Assembly: GCA_000230935.2 (NCBI GenBank)
Contig: AGIQ01000003.1
Coordinates: 864,077-928,076 of the forward strand
DNA from: Mycolicibacterium rhodesiae JS60
Lineage (GTDB): Bacteria; Actinomycetota; Actinomycetes; Mycobacteriales; Mycobacteriaceae
Length of the DNA stretch: 64,000 nucleotides
Direction of reading: 5' to 3'
In this document: piece after piece, positions 7,322 through 16,446 of the stretch
Position numbering within the stretch: the first letter of the stretch is position 1
Layout: the number at the start of each line of letters is the position of its first letter
The notes under the pieces: generated by a model
Seen by the model: only the letters and a program-made list of their open reading frames with translations
What the model was told of the DNA's origin: nothing
Databases searched by the model: none
Position numbers and translations under genes: made by a program

Positions 7322-8689
7322 TTGAGTATCGATGACGTCACCGACGACACCGAGCGGAAGCAGCCGAACTATCACTTCGATCGGCATACCCCGGAGTATC
7401 GGCAGCAATTCGAGAAGATCACCGAGGAGATGCAATCACGGTGTCCGATGGCGTGGACCGATGCCTACAACGGCCACTGGGTGGCCGCGGGCAGCAAAGA
7501 GGTCTTCGAGCTCGCCCGGTGCCCCGCCATCTCCAACCACCACGATCTCACCGGCGAGACGCCCTATCAGGGCATCACGATCCCAAAGGCTCAGCGGGCC
7601 ACGGTGGTTCGCGGTGGCATCCTGGAGATGGACGAGCCTGAGCACAGCTCATACCGTGGGGCGCTGAACCCGTACCTGTCCCCGGCTGCGGTGAAGCGGT
7701 GGGCGCCGTTCGTCGACGAGATCGTCCGTGCGTCGCTCGACGAGAAGATCGAGACCGGGCACATCGACTTCGTCGATGACCTGGCCAACATCGTGCCTGC
7801 GGTGCTCACCCTCGCCATGATGGGTATCGAGCTCAAGAAGTGGCCGGTCTACAGCGAGCCCGCGCACTTGTCGGTGTCCACACCGGAGCACTCCCCGGAT
7901 GCCGCCCGCGTCGCCGAGATGAACCGGCAGATGGGGCTCGACATGGTCACCACCATGATGGAGGTCAGGGAGAACCCGCGACCCGGTCTGGTGAACGCCC
8001 TGCTGAACCTGCGCATCGACGGTGAGCCGGCTCCCGACTTGGAAATTCTGGGCAATCTCGGGCTGATCATCGGTGGCGGCTTCGACACCACCACAGCGTT
8101 GACCGCGCATTCGCTGGAGTGGTTGAGCGAGAATCCCCTTGAGCGCGAGCGGCTCAGCCGCGAGCGGGACAAGCTGCTCGACCCGGCGACCGAGGAATTC
8201 CTGCGGTTCTTCACGCCCGCACCGGGCGACGGACGCACGTTCTCGGCCGATGTCGAGGTCGAGGGTCATCAGTTCAAGGAAGGTGAACGGCTCTGGCTGT
8301 CGTGGGCGATGGCCAACCGCGATCCGTCGGTGTTCGAGAAACCCAACGAGGTCGTCCTCGACCGAAAAGGCAATCGGCACTTCAGCTTCGGCATCGGCGT
8401 GCACCGTTGCGTCGGATCGAACGTGGCACGCACGGTGTTCAAGTCGATGGTGACCGCCGTGCTCGACCGCATGCCCGACTATGTCTGTGACCCCGAAGGC
8501 ACCGTGCACTACGAGACCATCGGCGTCATCCAGGGCATGAAGCACCTGCCGGCCGACTTCACGCCCGGCCCACGGCTCGGCCCCGGGCTCGATGAGACGC
8601 TGGAGCTGCTCCAGAAGGCTTGTGTGGAGCAGGGACTCGCGCGTCCGATCACCGAGCACAAGGAAGCAGCGGTCATCGACTGGCGCTGA
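7322..8689 (+). CDS. Cytochrome P450 monooxygenase
   Basis: A 455-residue soluble bacterial P450. The I-helix motif GGGFDTTT is near residues 251-258, the ExxR motif EEFLR near 291-295, and the heme-thiolate loop FSFGIGVHRCVG places the axial cysteine near 363. A C-terminal extension of about 40 residues follows the usual end of the fold. The likely start is TTG at 7322, since no ATG or GTG fits downstream of the GGGAG site. It should hydroxylate a hydrophobic substrate using electrons from the ferredoxin just upstream. The CYP family is not assigned here. Confidence 0.94.
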   Translation: MSIDDVTDDTERKQPNYHFDRHTPEYRQQFEKITEEMQSRCPMAWTDAYNGHWVAAGSKEVFELARCPAISNHHDLTGETPYQGITIPKAQRATVVRGGILEMDEPEHSSYRGALNPYLSPAAVKRWAPFVDEIVRASLDEKIETGHIDFVDDLANIVPAVLTLAMMGIELKKWPVYSEPAHLSVSTPEHSPDAARVAEMNRQMGLDMVTTMMEVRENPRPGLVNALLNLRIDGEPAPDLEILGNLGLIIGGGFDTTTALTAHSLEWLSENPLERERLSRERDKLLDPATEEFLRFFTPAPGDGRTFSADVEVEGHQFKEGERLWLSWAMANRDPSVFEKPNEVVLDRKGNRHFSFGIGVHRCVGSNVARTVFKSMVTAVLDRMPDYVCDPEGTVHYETIGVIQGMKHLPADFTPGPRLGPGLDETLELLQKACVEQGLARPITEHKEAAVIDWR

Positions 8690-8706
8690 GCCGTTCGAAA
8701 CAAACG

Positions 8707-8738
8707 ACTGTGGCCCCTCCGAAAGGAGGGGCCACAGT
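8707..8738. terminator. Bidirectional intrinsic-type hairpin between convergent genes
   Basis: A perfect 14-bp GC-rich stem closed by a GAAA tetraloop (arms 8707-8720 and 8725-8738). It lies 17 bp after the P450 stop and 14 bp from the end of the convergent repeat-protein gene, and could end both transcripts. There is no clear U-tract, which is common for mycobacterial terminators. Confidence 0.8.
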
Positions 8739-8752
8739 TCGTTGAGTGCCGG

Positions 8753-11700
8753 TTAGGCAGCGCCCTTCTTCGCGCTGCCGCCGGATCCACCGGACTTCTT
8801 CGACGAGTTGTCACTCTTGGCCGAGCTGTCGCCCTTGGCATCCGAGGACGCCTTGGTATCCGAGGTGCCCTTCGACGGTTTCGGCAGCGACGGCAGCGAC
8901 ACCTTCGGCGGCGCAGGCAGCGACACCTTCGGCGGCGCAGGCAGCGACACCTTCGGCGGCGCAGGCAGCGACACCTTCGGCGGCGCAGGCAGCGACACCT
9001 TCGGCGGCGCAGGCAGGGTCAACTTGGGCAGCGACGGGGCCGACACCTTCGTGCTCGGGGCACTGGTGGTGTCAGCGGCCGTCTTGGCGGCTGCCGGTGC
9101 AGGAGCGTTGTCCGGGACCTTCAGCGACACCGTCGGCGCGGTACCGGCGATGCTCGTCACCTTGTCGTTGATACTCGTCACCGTGGCGGCCCCTGCGGCA
9201 CCAGCCGCGGCCAGGGCCGCAGCCCCTGCTCCGGCGTCGATGCCACCACCGATGTGGATACCACCGATGTTGATATTGATATTGAGCCCGAGGCTCGCAT
9301 TGATCGAATTGACCAGTGCGCTCAGCCCTGCGGTGAACTGTGCGCCCGCTGCCGCAAGCGCGTTGACTACAGCCTCCGGAGTCGGGAACGCCTGCAGTGC
9401 GGCGTTGATCGCGGCGTTCAGTGCCGCACCTCCCTGGACCAGCCCGGTGCCAAGTGCACTGATGATCTGGTTGCCCACTGCCACACCGGCATTCAATCCC
9501 GCCTCGAGCGCCGCGGCACCCTGGTTGAACACCTGCTGAGCAACGTCCAAGCCGCCGCCCAGCACGCCGGTGAGCGCGTTCACGAACTCCGCCGGGCTCG
9601 GGAAGTTGGCCACCGCCGCGTTGAACGCCGCGGCCAGCTGGGCCCCGCCGTTCGCCAACGCGTCGATGATCGCCTGGGCCCCATCGAGGTTCACGTTCAG
9701 CGCGGCCTGCAGTGCCAACGCGAGGTTGACGTTGATGTTGCCGATGGCGTCGACCAACGCGTTGATGAAGGCCTGCGGATTCGGGAAGGCGTCGAGAGCT
9801 GCCTGGAACGCGGCATACAGCGCACTGGCCGGATTACCCAGCGCGTCGAGCAGCGCCTGGAAACCGGTGACCCCGGCCGCAATTCCGGCCTGGATCGTGT
9901 CAGCGAGCTGACCGGTGAACGTCGTGAACGCGTTGGCCAGGATCCCGAGCGTCGGGTTGATCGCCCCCAGTGCGTCGTTCAGTGCCGCCACGAAGGCCGC
10001 CGGTGACGGGAAGTTGGCCAGCGCGGCGTTGAACGCCGCAGCCAACGCCGCCCCACCGGAGACCAACGCATCAATGAAGGCCTGCGGGCCGTCGATCGTC
10101 GCGTTGATGACAGCCTGCAGAGCCAGCCCCAGGTTGACATCGATATTGCTGAACGCCTGAACCAGTGCGTTGACGAAGGCCTGCGGGTTCGGGAAGGCGT
10201 CGAGAGCTGCCTGGAACGCCGCGTACAGCGCACTGGCCGGATTACCCAGCGCGTCGAGCAGCGCCTGGAAACCGGTGACCCCGGCCGCAATTCCGGCCTG
10301 GATCGTGTCAGCGAGCTGACCGGTGAACGTCGTGAACGCGTTGGCCAGGATGCCCAGCGTCGGGTTGATCGCCGACAGAGCACTGTTCAGTGCTGCCACG
10401 AAGGCCGCCGGTGAGGGGAAGTTGGCCAGCGCGGCGTTGAACGCCGCAGCCAACGCCGCCCCACCGGAGACCAGCGCATCAATGAATGCCTGTGGCCCGT
10501 CGATCGTCGCGTTGATGACAGCCTGCAGCGCCAGCCCCAAGTTGACATCGATATTGCCGAACGCCTGAACGAGCGCGTTGAAGAACGCCTGCGGGTTCGG
10601 GAACGCCGCCAAGGCCGCCTGGAACGCCGCGAACAGCGCACTGGCCGGGTTGCTCAGCGCGTCGAGCAGCGCCTGGAAACCGCTGAGCCCAGCCGCAATT
10701 CCCGCCTGCAGGGTGGTGGCCAGCTGACCCGTGAACGTGGTGAAGGCATTGGCCAGCACCCCGATCGTCGGGTTGATCGCCGCCAAAGCTCCGACGAACG
10801 CATCGACGAACGCCTGCGGTGACGGGAAGTTGGCCAGCGCGGCGTTGAACGCCGCAGCCAACGCCGCCCCACCGGAGACCAGCGCGTCGACAAATGCCTG
10901 CGGGCCGTCGATGGCCGCATTCAGCACCGCCTGCAGCGCCAGGCCGAGGTTGACGTCGATACTGCCGAAGGCCTGAACCAGCGCGTTGATGAATGCCTGC
11001 GGGTTCGGGAAGGCGTTCAAGGCTGCCTGGAACGCCGCGAACAGCGCACTGGCCGGGTTGCTCAGCGCATTGAGCAGCGCCTGGAAACCAGTGAGCCCAG
11101 CCGCAATTCCCGCCTGCAGGGTGGTGGCCAGCTGACCCGTGAAAGTGGTCAGCGCATTGGCAAGCACCCCGAGGGTCGGGTTGATCGCCGCCAGCGCACC
11201 GACGAACGCATCGACGAACGCCTGGGGCGAGGGGAAGTTGGCCAGCGCGGCGTTGAACGCCGCAGCCAGGGTCGCCCCACCCGAGACCAGCGCGTCGACG
11301 AAGCCCTGCAGACCATCGACGCCCAGACTGAGCGCCGCCTGAAGCGCCAGGCCGAGGTTGACGTCGATATTGCTGAACGCCTGAACGAGCGCGTTGAAGA
11401 ACGCCTGCGGGTTCGGGAACGCCGCCAAGGCTGCCTGGAACGCCGCATACAGCGCACTGGCCGGATTACCCAGCGCGTCGAGCAGCGCCTGGAAACCAGT
11501 GAGCCCAGCCGCAATACCCGCCTGCAACGTGTCAGCGAGCTGACCGGTGAACGTCGTGAACGCGTCGGCCAGGATGCCCAGCGTCGGGTTGATCGCCGCC
11601 AAAGCTCCGACGAACGCATCGACGAACGCCTGCGGTGAGGGGAAGTTGGCCAGCGCGGCGTTGAACGCCGCAGCCAACGCCGCCCCACCGGAGATCAGCG

Positions 11701-13024
11701 CGTTAAGGAAGGCTTGCGGTCCCTCGATCGTCGCGTTGATGACAGCCTGCAGGGCCAGCCCCAAGTTGACATCGATATTGCCGAACGCCTGAACCAGGGC
11801 GTTGAAGAACGCCTGCGGGTTCGGGAACGCCGCCAGCGCCGCCTGGAACGCCGCATACAGCGCACTGGCCGGATTACCCAGCGCATTGAGCAGCGCCTGG
11901 AAACCAGTGAGCCCAGCCGCAATACCCGCCTGCAACGTGTCCGCCAACTGACCGGTGAAGTTGGTGAACGCAGTGGCCAGAACGCCGAGCGTGGGGTTGA
12001 TTGCTGCTAGCGCACCGTTGAGTGCTGCCACGAAGGCCGCCGGTGAGGGGAAGTTGGCCAGCGCGGCGTTGAACGCCGCAGCCAACGCCGCCCCACCGGA
12101 GACCAGCGCATCAATGAATGCCTGTGGCCCGTCGATCGTCGCGTCGATGACAGCCTGCAGCGCCAGCCCCAAGTTGACATCGATATTGCCGAACGCCTGA
12201 ACCAGGGCGTTGAAGAACGCCTGCGGGTTCGGGAACGCCGCCAAGGCCGCCTGGAACGCCGCGAACAGCGCACTGGCCGGGTTGCTCAGCGCATTGAGCA
12301 GCGCCTGGAAACCAGTGAGCCCAGCGGCGATTCCGGCCTGGAGCGTCTCGTTGAGCTGGCCCGTGAACGTCGTCAGCGCATTGGCGAGGATGCCCAGGGT
12401 TGGGTTGATCGCGGACAACGCACTCGTCAGCGCCGCGGCGAATTCCGCGGGGCTCGGGAAGGCCGCCACGGCAGCGTTGAAGGCGGCAGCCAGTGCGGCA
12501 CCGCCGGCCTGGATGGCGGCGGCCAGGTCGGCCGCCCCTTGGATGTTGAGGTTGAGCACGGCTTGCAGAGCCAGGCCGAGGTTGACGTTCACATTGCTGA
12601 ACGCCTCGACCAGTGCGTTGATGAACACCTGCGGATCGCCGAACGCCGCCACCGCGTTGTCGACCGCTTGAGCGAGAGCGCTACCACCGTTGAGCAGGCC
12701 GTCGACGATGGACTGCACTGCGGTGTTGCCCGAACCGATGCCGGAGATGAGAGCGGCTTGAAGCGCGTCACCGAGTTGAGTGATCGCGGTGTCGGCCGCA
12801 CCGTTGAGGGCATTGAGTCCGCCGCGCAGCCCGTTCCAGCCATCGTTGATCGCCTGGATCACGTCGGAGAGCGAGGACAGGGACACATCGGCCAGGGCCG
12901 AGAGCGCCCGATCTTGCGCCAGGTGCAGGTTTGGCGGTGTCACCTGAATGGGCGCCAGCGCAATTGCGCTCGCACCGAAGACTGCCACCCCCGCGGTCAG
13001 ATATGACCGAACAGCAACGTCCAT
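8753..13024 (-). CDS. Large exported repeat protein with Pro-rich stalk and Lys/Ser-rich tail
   Basis: A 1423-residue protein of no function I can name. The N-terminus (DVAVRSYLTAGVAVFGASAIALAP) looks like a mycobacterial signal peptide. Most of the rest is a 136-residue repeat, each unit carrying motifs such as FQALLNAL, AALAAFPNPQAFFNALVQAF, VNLGLALQAV, FNAALANFPSP and INPTLGVLA. Six full units and degenerate ones at both ends are present. The C-terminal region has five APPKVSLP octapeptides, then a tail rich in Lys, Ser, Asp and Gly ending SAKKGAA. The composition is dominated by Ala, Asn, Phe, Leu and Gly, with very little charge in the repeats. A surface or cell-wall role, perhaps adhesive, is inferred from this layout. 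It is not a PE or PPE protein by its N-terminus. Confidence 0.82.
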   Translation of the reverse strand: MDVAVRSYLTAGVAVFGASAIALAPIQVTPPNLHLAQDRALSALADVSLSSLSDVIQAINDGWNGLRGGLNALNGAADTAITQLGDALQAALISGIGSGNTAVQSIVDGLLNGGSALAQAVDNAVAAFGDPQVFINALVEAFSNVNVNLGLALQAVLNLNIQGAADLAAAIQAGGAALAAAFNAAVAAFPSPAEFAAALTSALSAINPTLGILANALTTFTGQLNETLQAGIAAGLTGFQALLNALSNPASALFAAFQAALAAFPNPQAFFNALVQAFGNIDVNLGLALQAVIDATIDGPQAFIDALVSGGAALAAAFNAALANFPSPAAFVAALNGALAAINPTLGVLATAFTNFTGQLADTLQAGIAAGLTGFQALLNALGNPASALYAAFQAALAAFPNPQAFFNALVQAFGNIDVNLGLALQAVINATIEGPQAFLNALISGGAALAAAFNAALANFPSPQAFVDAFVGALAAINPTLGILADAFTTFTGQLADTLQAGIAAGLTGFQALLDALGNPASALYAAFQAALAAFPNPQAFFNALVQAFSNIDVNLGLALQAALSLGVDGLQGFVDALVSGGATLAAAFNAALANFPSPQAFVDAFVGALAAINPTLGVLANALTTFTGQLATTLQAGIAAGLTGFQALLNALSNPASALFAAFQAALNAFPNPQAFINALVQAFGSIDVNLGLALQAVLNAAIDGPQAFVDALVSGGAALAAAFNAALANFPSPQAFVDAFVGALAAINPTIGVLANAFTTFTGQLATTLQAGIAAGLSGFQALLDALSNPASALFAAFQAALAAFPNPQAFFNALVQAFGNIDVNLGLALQAVINATIDGPQAFIDALVSGGAALAAAFNAALANFPSPAAFVAALNSALSAINPTLGILANAFTTFTGQLADTIQAGIAAGVTGFQALLDALGNPASALYAAFQAALDAFPNPQAFVNALVQAFSNIDVNLGLALQAVINATIDGPQAFIDALVSGGAALAAAFNAALANFPSPAAFVAALNDALGAINPTLGILANAFTTFTGQLADTIQAGIAAGVTGFQALLDALGNPASALYAAFQAALDAFPNPQAFINALVDAIGNINVNLALALQAALNVNLDGAQAIIDALANGGAQLAAAFNAAVANFPSPAEFVNALTGVLGGGLDVAQQVFNQGAAALEAGLNAGVAVGNQIISALGTGLVQGGAALNAAINAALQAFPTPEAVVNALAAAGAQFTAGLSALVNSINASLGLNININIGGIHIGGGIDAGAGAAALAAAGAAGAATVTSINDKVTSIAGTAPTVSLKVPDNAPAPAAAKTAADTTSAPSTKVSAPSLPKLTLPAPPKVSLPAPPKVSLPAPPKVSLPAPPKVSLPAPPKVSLPSLPKPSKGTSDTKASSDAKGDSSAKSDNSSKKSGGSGGSAKKGAA
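8892..9011. repeat. Five tandem 24-nt repeats (APPKVSLP octapeptides)
   Basis: Five consecutive, essentially identical 24-nt units inside the 3' part of the repeat-protein gene. They encode the Pro/Lys/Val octapeptide APPKVSLP on the minus strand. Near identity at DNA level suggests recent expansion and likely copy-number variation between strains. Confidence 0.9.
9560..12620. repeat. Long tandem repeat, exact 408-nt period
   Basis: The anchor GCGCCTGGAAACC recurs at 9853, 10261, 10669, 11077, 11485, 11893 and 12301, always exactly 408 nt apart, so no indel separates seven copies. Units are highly similar in DNA and diverge at both ends of the array. Short blocks are shared unevenly between units, as expected from gene conversion. 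The array codes for the 136-residue units of the exported repeat protein. Confidence 0.93.
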
Positions 13025-14032
13025 GACTATCCCTTCAAAATGGCTGTGCCCCGATAGGCGCGAACCTACCTGAGAAGAACCTAAGCAGCCAAGCGATTGC
13101 TCTCAGTTTCTTCAGGTAGCTGCGTCAATTCTATGGACGAAATCTTCGCCATTTGCTGATTCAGGATTAACCACAATTATTTGACGTCCGTGCATACAAA
13201 TAAATAGCAAAGAACCACGCGTCTGCTGTTCGCCCCCCGGCTAGCCGCGCCGAGCCGGGCGGCACGCAAAGCCGTCTTCGCCACCAATCGGCATGGTCAG
13301 ACAGGTCTGCCGGCCCAGTCGGCCGAGATCGCCGGCGACCTGGCGAGGCCGGGCGCGGTTGGACACCGGCCATGCGCTCGACGCCGAGATAGCAAGTGAT
13401 CCGAAACCGTTGGCGCCCCACAGTTGCATTCGCCATCGCTGTCGTACGACGCGACCGCGTTCAGAAAAAATTCATGGTGATTCGCGGGCGCGACACGCCG
13501 GACCGCCCGGCCTCGCCGTCCGGGTGCGGAGCCGCGAGAGCCCCCGAGCACCGGGCCTGCGACAGGTTTGCAGGACGTGGTTTGAACCAGGCGGCGGATG
13601 GGAACAGTGTGACCAACGTGTTTCCCGACGTCATCATGCAGACGGCGCAAGCACATAGCGTCGCCAGGACGGCGACCCCCGTCGCCATTCCCTGTTAACG
13701 CGGCGATAGATATTCGCTGTGTGAGTTGTCAATACCCAATCATTCTTCTTTACATAATTAACTGCAGCGGTTCACCTATGCACAGGCCTGCGCTCTACCC
13801 TAGAAATTCCTGAGAGCCGACTGCCGGCGCCGATTTCTATTCAGCAAACATTGGCGAACGCCGCGCCGACAGTCGCCCAGCGTCCCGCTCCCAGGGGAGG
13901 TACCTCTGATACCCGGCGCGCAGCGCAATTAACCGCTCGGCAGAAAGAGCCGCTACCAGGCGTGCACGAGCACGTCCGGCGACAGCGGCGAAGATGCGGA
14001 ACGACGACTGGCCGCGCTGACGCGGGCGCGGT
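13025..14032. other. About 1 kb intergenic region without a convincing gene
   Basis: The 13025-13215 part is clearly AT-richer than its surroundings and probably holds the promoter of the minus-strand repeat-protein gene. The 13720-13830 part has a second AT-rich patch. Short open frames exist, but none has a good ribosome-binding site together with protein-like composition; the best is a 75-codon minus-strand frame at 13461-13688 with a hydrophobic start. No repeat, tRNA or mobile-element sequence was recognised. Confidence 0.6.
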
Positions 14033-15223
14033 CTACTTTGCGCGCGGCAGACCCAGCACCTGCTGGGCGATGATGTTGCGTTGAATCTCCGAGGTGCCCC
14101 CGGCGATCGTGCCCGAGAAGCTTCGCGCGTGACGCTCGAACCAGCTGGCGAAGTAATGGTCCAGATTCATGTGCGCGTACGGTCCCGTGCTGGACGGATG
14201 TACCAGACCGTCGGAACCCGCTGCGGTGAGTGCGTATTCGGACGCGCGCAACTCTGCTTCGGAGCCGAACAGTTTGACCACCGACACCGATGCCACGTCC
14301 GACTCCCCGCGCGCCGCCTTGGCCAGCCCGGAGGAGCCCATCAGGCGCAACGCCTGGTAGTCCATGATCATCGCGGCATACTGGTCCTTCTCCAGCGGAG
14401 TATGCGGCTCGAAGTCACCGATCATGTTGGCGATGCGGTCGGCGAATCCCAGCCACATCATCGTGCGCTCGTGGCCCAGCGATCCGTTGGCCACTCCCCA
14501 GCCACCGTTGAGCGGCCCGACCAGGTTCTCGGCAGGCACCCGCACATCGGTGAAGAAGACCTCGTTGAAGTCCTTGTCCTCGACCCCGCAGATCGAGGCG
14601 AACGGCCGGCACACGACACCGGGCAGGTCGGTCGGGATGATCAGCACGCTGATGCCCTTGTGCTTGGGCGCATCCGGATCGGTCCGGACGAACGTCAGCA
14701 GGAAGTCGGCGTCGTGCGCACCGGACGTCCACACTTTCTGACCGTTCACCACGAAGTAGGGCGCGTCCGCGCCAGAAAAAAGCTCAGCGCGGGTCCGCAG
14801 TGAGGCCAGATCCGAGCCTGCACTCGGCTCGCTCATCCCCAGCGACGCGGTCTTCTCGCCCTTGAGTACCGGTACCGCCCAACGGTGCTTCTGCTCATCG
14901 GATCCGAACGAGATCAGCGACGCCGCAATGATATTCACACCCTGAGGGTTAAAGCTGTGGTAGATCCGCCGGTTGCACAGTTCCTCGAGGTGGACGAACT
15001 GCTGCAGGATCGACGCGTTGCGGCCGCCGAACTCCGGCGGCTGCGCGGGCAGCAGCCAGCCGTTGTCGAACAGCAGACGCTGCCAGCGGCGCGCCCAGTC
15101 GGGCATGTGCGACACCGAGCGTGGCCGCTCCAGCGTCTCGGCCTCGGTCGGCAGGTTGGCATCGAGGAACGCACTGAACTCGTCGCGGAAGGACTCAACC
15201 TCGGGATCGAATGAAAGTTGCAT
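14033..15223 (-). CDS. Acyl-CoA dehydrogenase (FadE-type), full-length subunit of a pair
   Basis: A 396-residue acyl-CoA dehydrogenase. It has the flavin/substrate loop MSEPSAGSDLAS and the C-terminal FAD-contact segment GGTSEIQRNIIAQQVLGLPR. ATG follows directly after the stop of the shorter acyl-CoA dehydrogenase-like gene upstream (TAG then ATG, no gap), so the two are co-translated. In mycobacterial steroid catabolism such adjacent long and short FadE genes encode heterotetrameric enzymes that oxidise CoA esters of bulky ring or side-chain acids; the same arrangement is inferred here. Substrate unknown. Confidence 0.9.
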   Translation of the reverse strand: MQLSFDPEVESFRDEFSAFLDANLPTEAETLERPRSVSHMPDWARRWQRLLFDNGWLLPAQPPEFGGRNASILQQFVHLEELCNRRIYHSFNPQGVNIIAASLISFGSDEQKHRWAVPVLKGEKTASLGMSEPSAGSDLASLRTRAELFSGADAPYFVVNGQKVWTSGAHDADFLLTFVRTDPDAPKHKGISVLIIPTDLPGVVCRPFASICGVEDKDFNEVFFTDVRVPAENLVGPLNGGWGVANGSLGHERTMMWLGFADRIANMIGDFEPHTPLEKDQYAAMIMDYQALRLMGSSGLAKAARGESDVASVSVVKLFGSEAELRASEYALTAAGSDGLVHPSSTGPYAHMNLDHYFASWFERHARSFSGTIAGGTSEIQRNIIAQQVLGLPRAK

Positions 15224-16216
15224 CTACAGTTCCCTGTACTCCTCGGCGATGACGGCGCGGTGTTCAGCGGCACCGCCCAGCATCAGCTCGCCGGACTTGG
15301 CGCGCTTGAGCGCGAACTGGACATCGTTTTCCCACGTGAAGCCCATGGCTCCGAACAGCTGCAGGCCGTGGCGGAACACGACCGACTGGCAATCGCCCGC
15401 CGCCGCCTTCGCCATCGCGGCGGCCAACCGCCGGCGGGGGTCGTCGGCGCTGATGGTCAGGGCGGCGAAATACGCCAGGGCGCGGGCCCGTTCGATCGCG
15501 ACGTGCATGTCGACTGCCTTGTGCTGCACGGCCTGGAAGGACCCGATCGGCACCCCGAACTGATGGCGGTCTTTCACGTGCTGCAAAGCGAGGTCGAGAA
15601 TGCGTTGGCAGGCGCCGACCGTCGTGATCGCCAGTCCGGTCAGCGCGACATGGCGGGCCCGCTCGCCGTCGGAGTGCACCCGGTCCTCATCTGCGACGTG
15701 CACCCCGGGGAACGTCACGTCGGCCACGTGCAGCACCGGGTCGAACACCGGGATGCGGGTGATCGTCGCGGCGGCGGCCTCGACGAGGAACACCCCACCG
15801 TCGGTCACCACCGCCAGCTTCTGCGCCCGGTCGGCGTCGAGGACATAGCGGGCGGTCCCCGACAGCACCCACCCGTCGACATCGCGGTGGGCGGTGACGC
15901 CGTCGAACACCGCCGCGCCCGCCTGCTGCGGGTCGTAGCGATCGCCGGCCAGCGGCGCGAATTGGGTGAGGGTGGCCAGGAACGGCGTCGGGTCCGTCGC
16001 GCGGCCGAACTCTTCGAGCACGATCGCCAGCTCGACGGCGTTCTCGGGCTCGGCCAACTCGGTCCAACCCGCTTCGATGTAGGACTCCCACAGCGGTCCC
16101 GGGTCGAGGCCGTCCTCGGCGATCGCGCGGATCAGCGAGGCCGGGCATTGCTTGGCCACCGCGTCGCGCACGGTGTCCTGCCACAACCGCTGATCAGCGT
16201 CGAATTCCAGTAGCAC
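15224..16216 (-). CDS. Acyl-CoA dehydrogenase-like short subunit of the pair
   Basis: A 330-residue acyl-CoA dehydrogenase-fold protein with a divergent N-terminal half and a recognisable C-terminal helical domain (DRHQFGVPIGSFQAVQHKAVDMH, then LQLFGAMGFTWENDVQ). GTG at 16216 is preferred: it follows AGGAGG at a 6-nt spacing, whereas the in-frame ATG at 16273 lacks such a site and would place an operator-like palindrome inside the gene. The partner subunit begins immediately after its stop. Likely the non-identical half of a heterotetramer. Confidence 0.87.
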   Translation of the reverse strand: MLLEFDADQRLWQDTVRDAVAKQCPASLIRAIAEDGLDPGPLWESYIEAGWTELAEPENAVELAIVLEEFGRATDPTPFLATLTQFAPLAGDRYDPQQAGAAVFDGVTAHRDVDGWVLSGTARYVLDADRAQKLAVVTDGGVFLVEAAAATITRIPVFDPVLHVADVTFPGVHVADEDRVHSDGERARHVALTGLAITTVGACQRILDLALQHVKDRHQFGVPIGSFQAVQHKAVDMHVAIERARALAYFAALTISADDPRRRLAAAMAKAAAGDCQSVVFRHGLQLFGAMGFTWENDVQFALKRAKSGELMLGGAAEHRAVIAEEYREL

Positions 16217-16251
16217 CCGTTGCCTCCTGCGCGGACTGGACCGATGCGAAT

Positions 16252-16266
16252 GGAAATCTAATTCTC
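16252..16266. promoter_or_regulatory. Operator-like palindrome, acyl-CoA dehydrogenase pair
   Basis: GGAAAT-CTA-ATTCTC: the right half matches the recurrent GAGAAT-N3-ATTCTC motif perfectly and the left half differs at two positions. It lies 36 bp upstream of the chosen GTG start of the minus-strand gene pair. Confidence 0.42.
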
Positions 16267-16377
16267 CATTCATGCGCCATCGGTTCTCCCAAGACGGTAT
16301 CGCACTCTACCGGCTGATTTGCTTGCTGCCTACGGCCGGTTGAGGCAAAGTGGTAATGAGGTTCTACTCTCAATCAC

Positions 16378-16392
16378 GAGAACAATATTCTT
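16378..16392. promoter_or_regulatory. Operator-like palindrome, amidohydrolase operon
   Basis: GAGAAC-AAT-ATTCTT, two mismatches to the recurrent palindrome, located 54 bp before the plus-strand amidohydrolase start. With the weaker site at 16252-16266 it gives each of the two divergent operons its own copy. Confidence 0.55.
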
Positions 16393-16446
16393 GCCGTTGA
16401 AGAACTTGGATTTACACCGAGTTGGAGCACCCGGAAGGTGGGTTTG

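Noticed and set aside
8753..13024. PE/PPE family assignment for the repeat protein
   Set aside because: The N-terminus is a signal peptide and has neither a PE nor a PPE domain.
13461..13688. 75-codon minus-strand frame with a hydrophobic N-terminus in the gene-poor gap
   Set aside because: The AGGGA before the ATG is only one base away, the rest is Pro/Arg/Ser-rich without pattern, and nothing else supports it.
16217..16273. 19-codon N-terminal extension of the short acyl-CoA dehydrogenase subunit
   Set aside because: It lacks a ribosome-binding site, is Arg/Ser-rich, and would include the operator-like site; the GTG at 16216 has AGGAGG.
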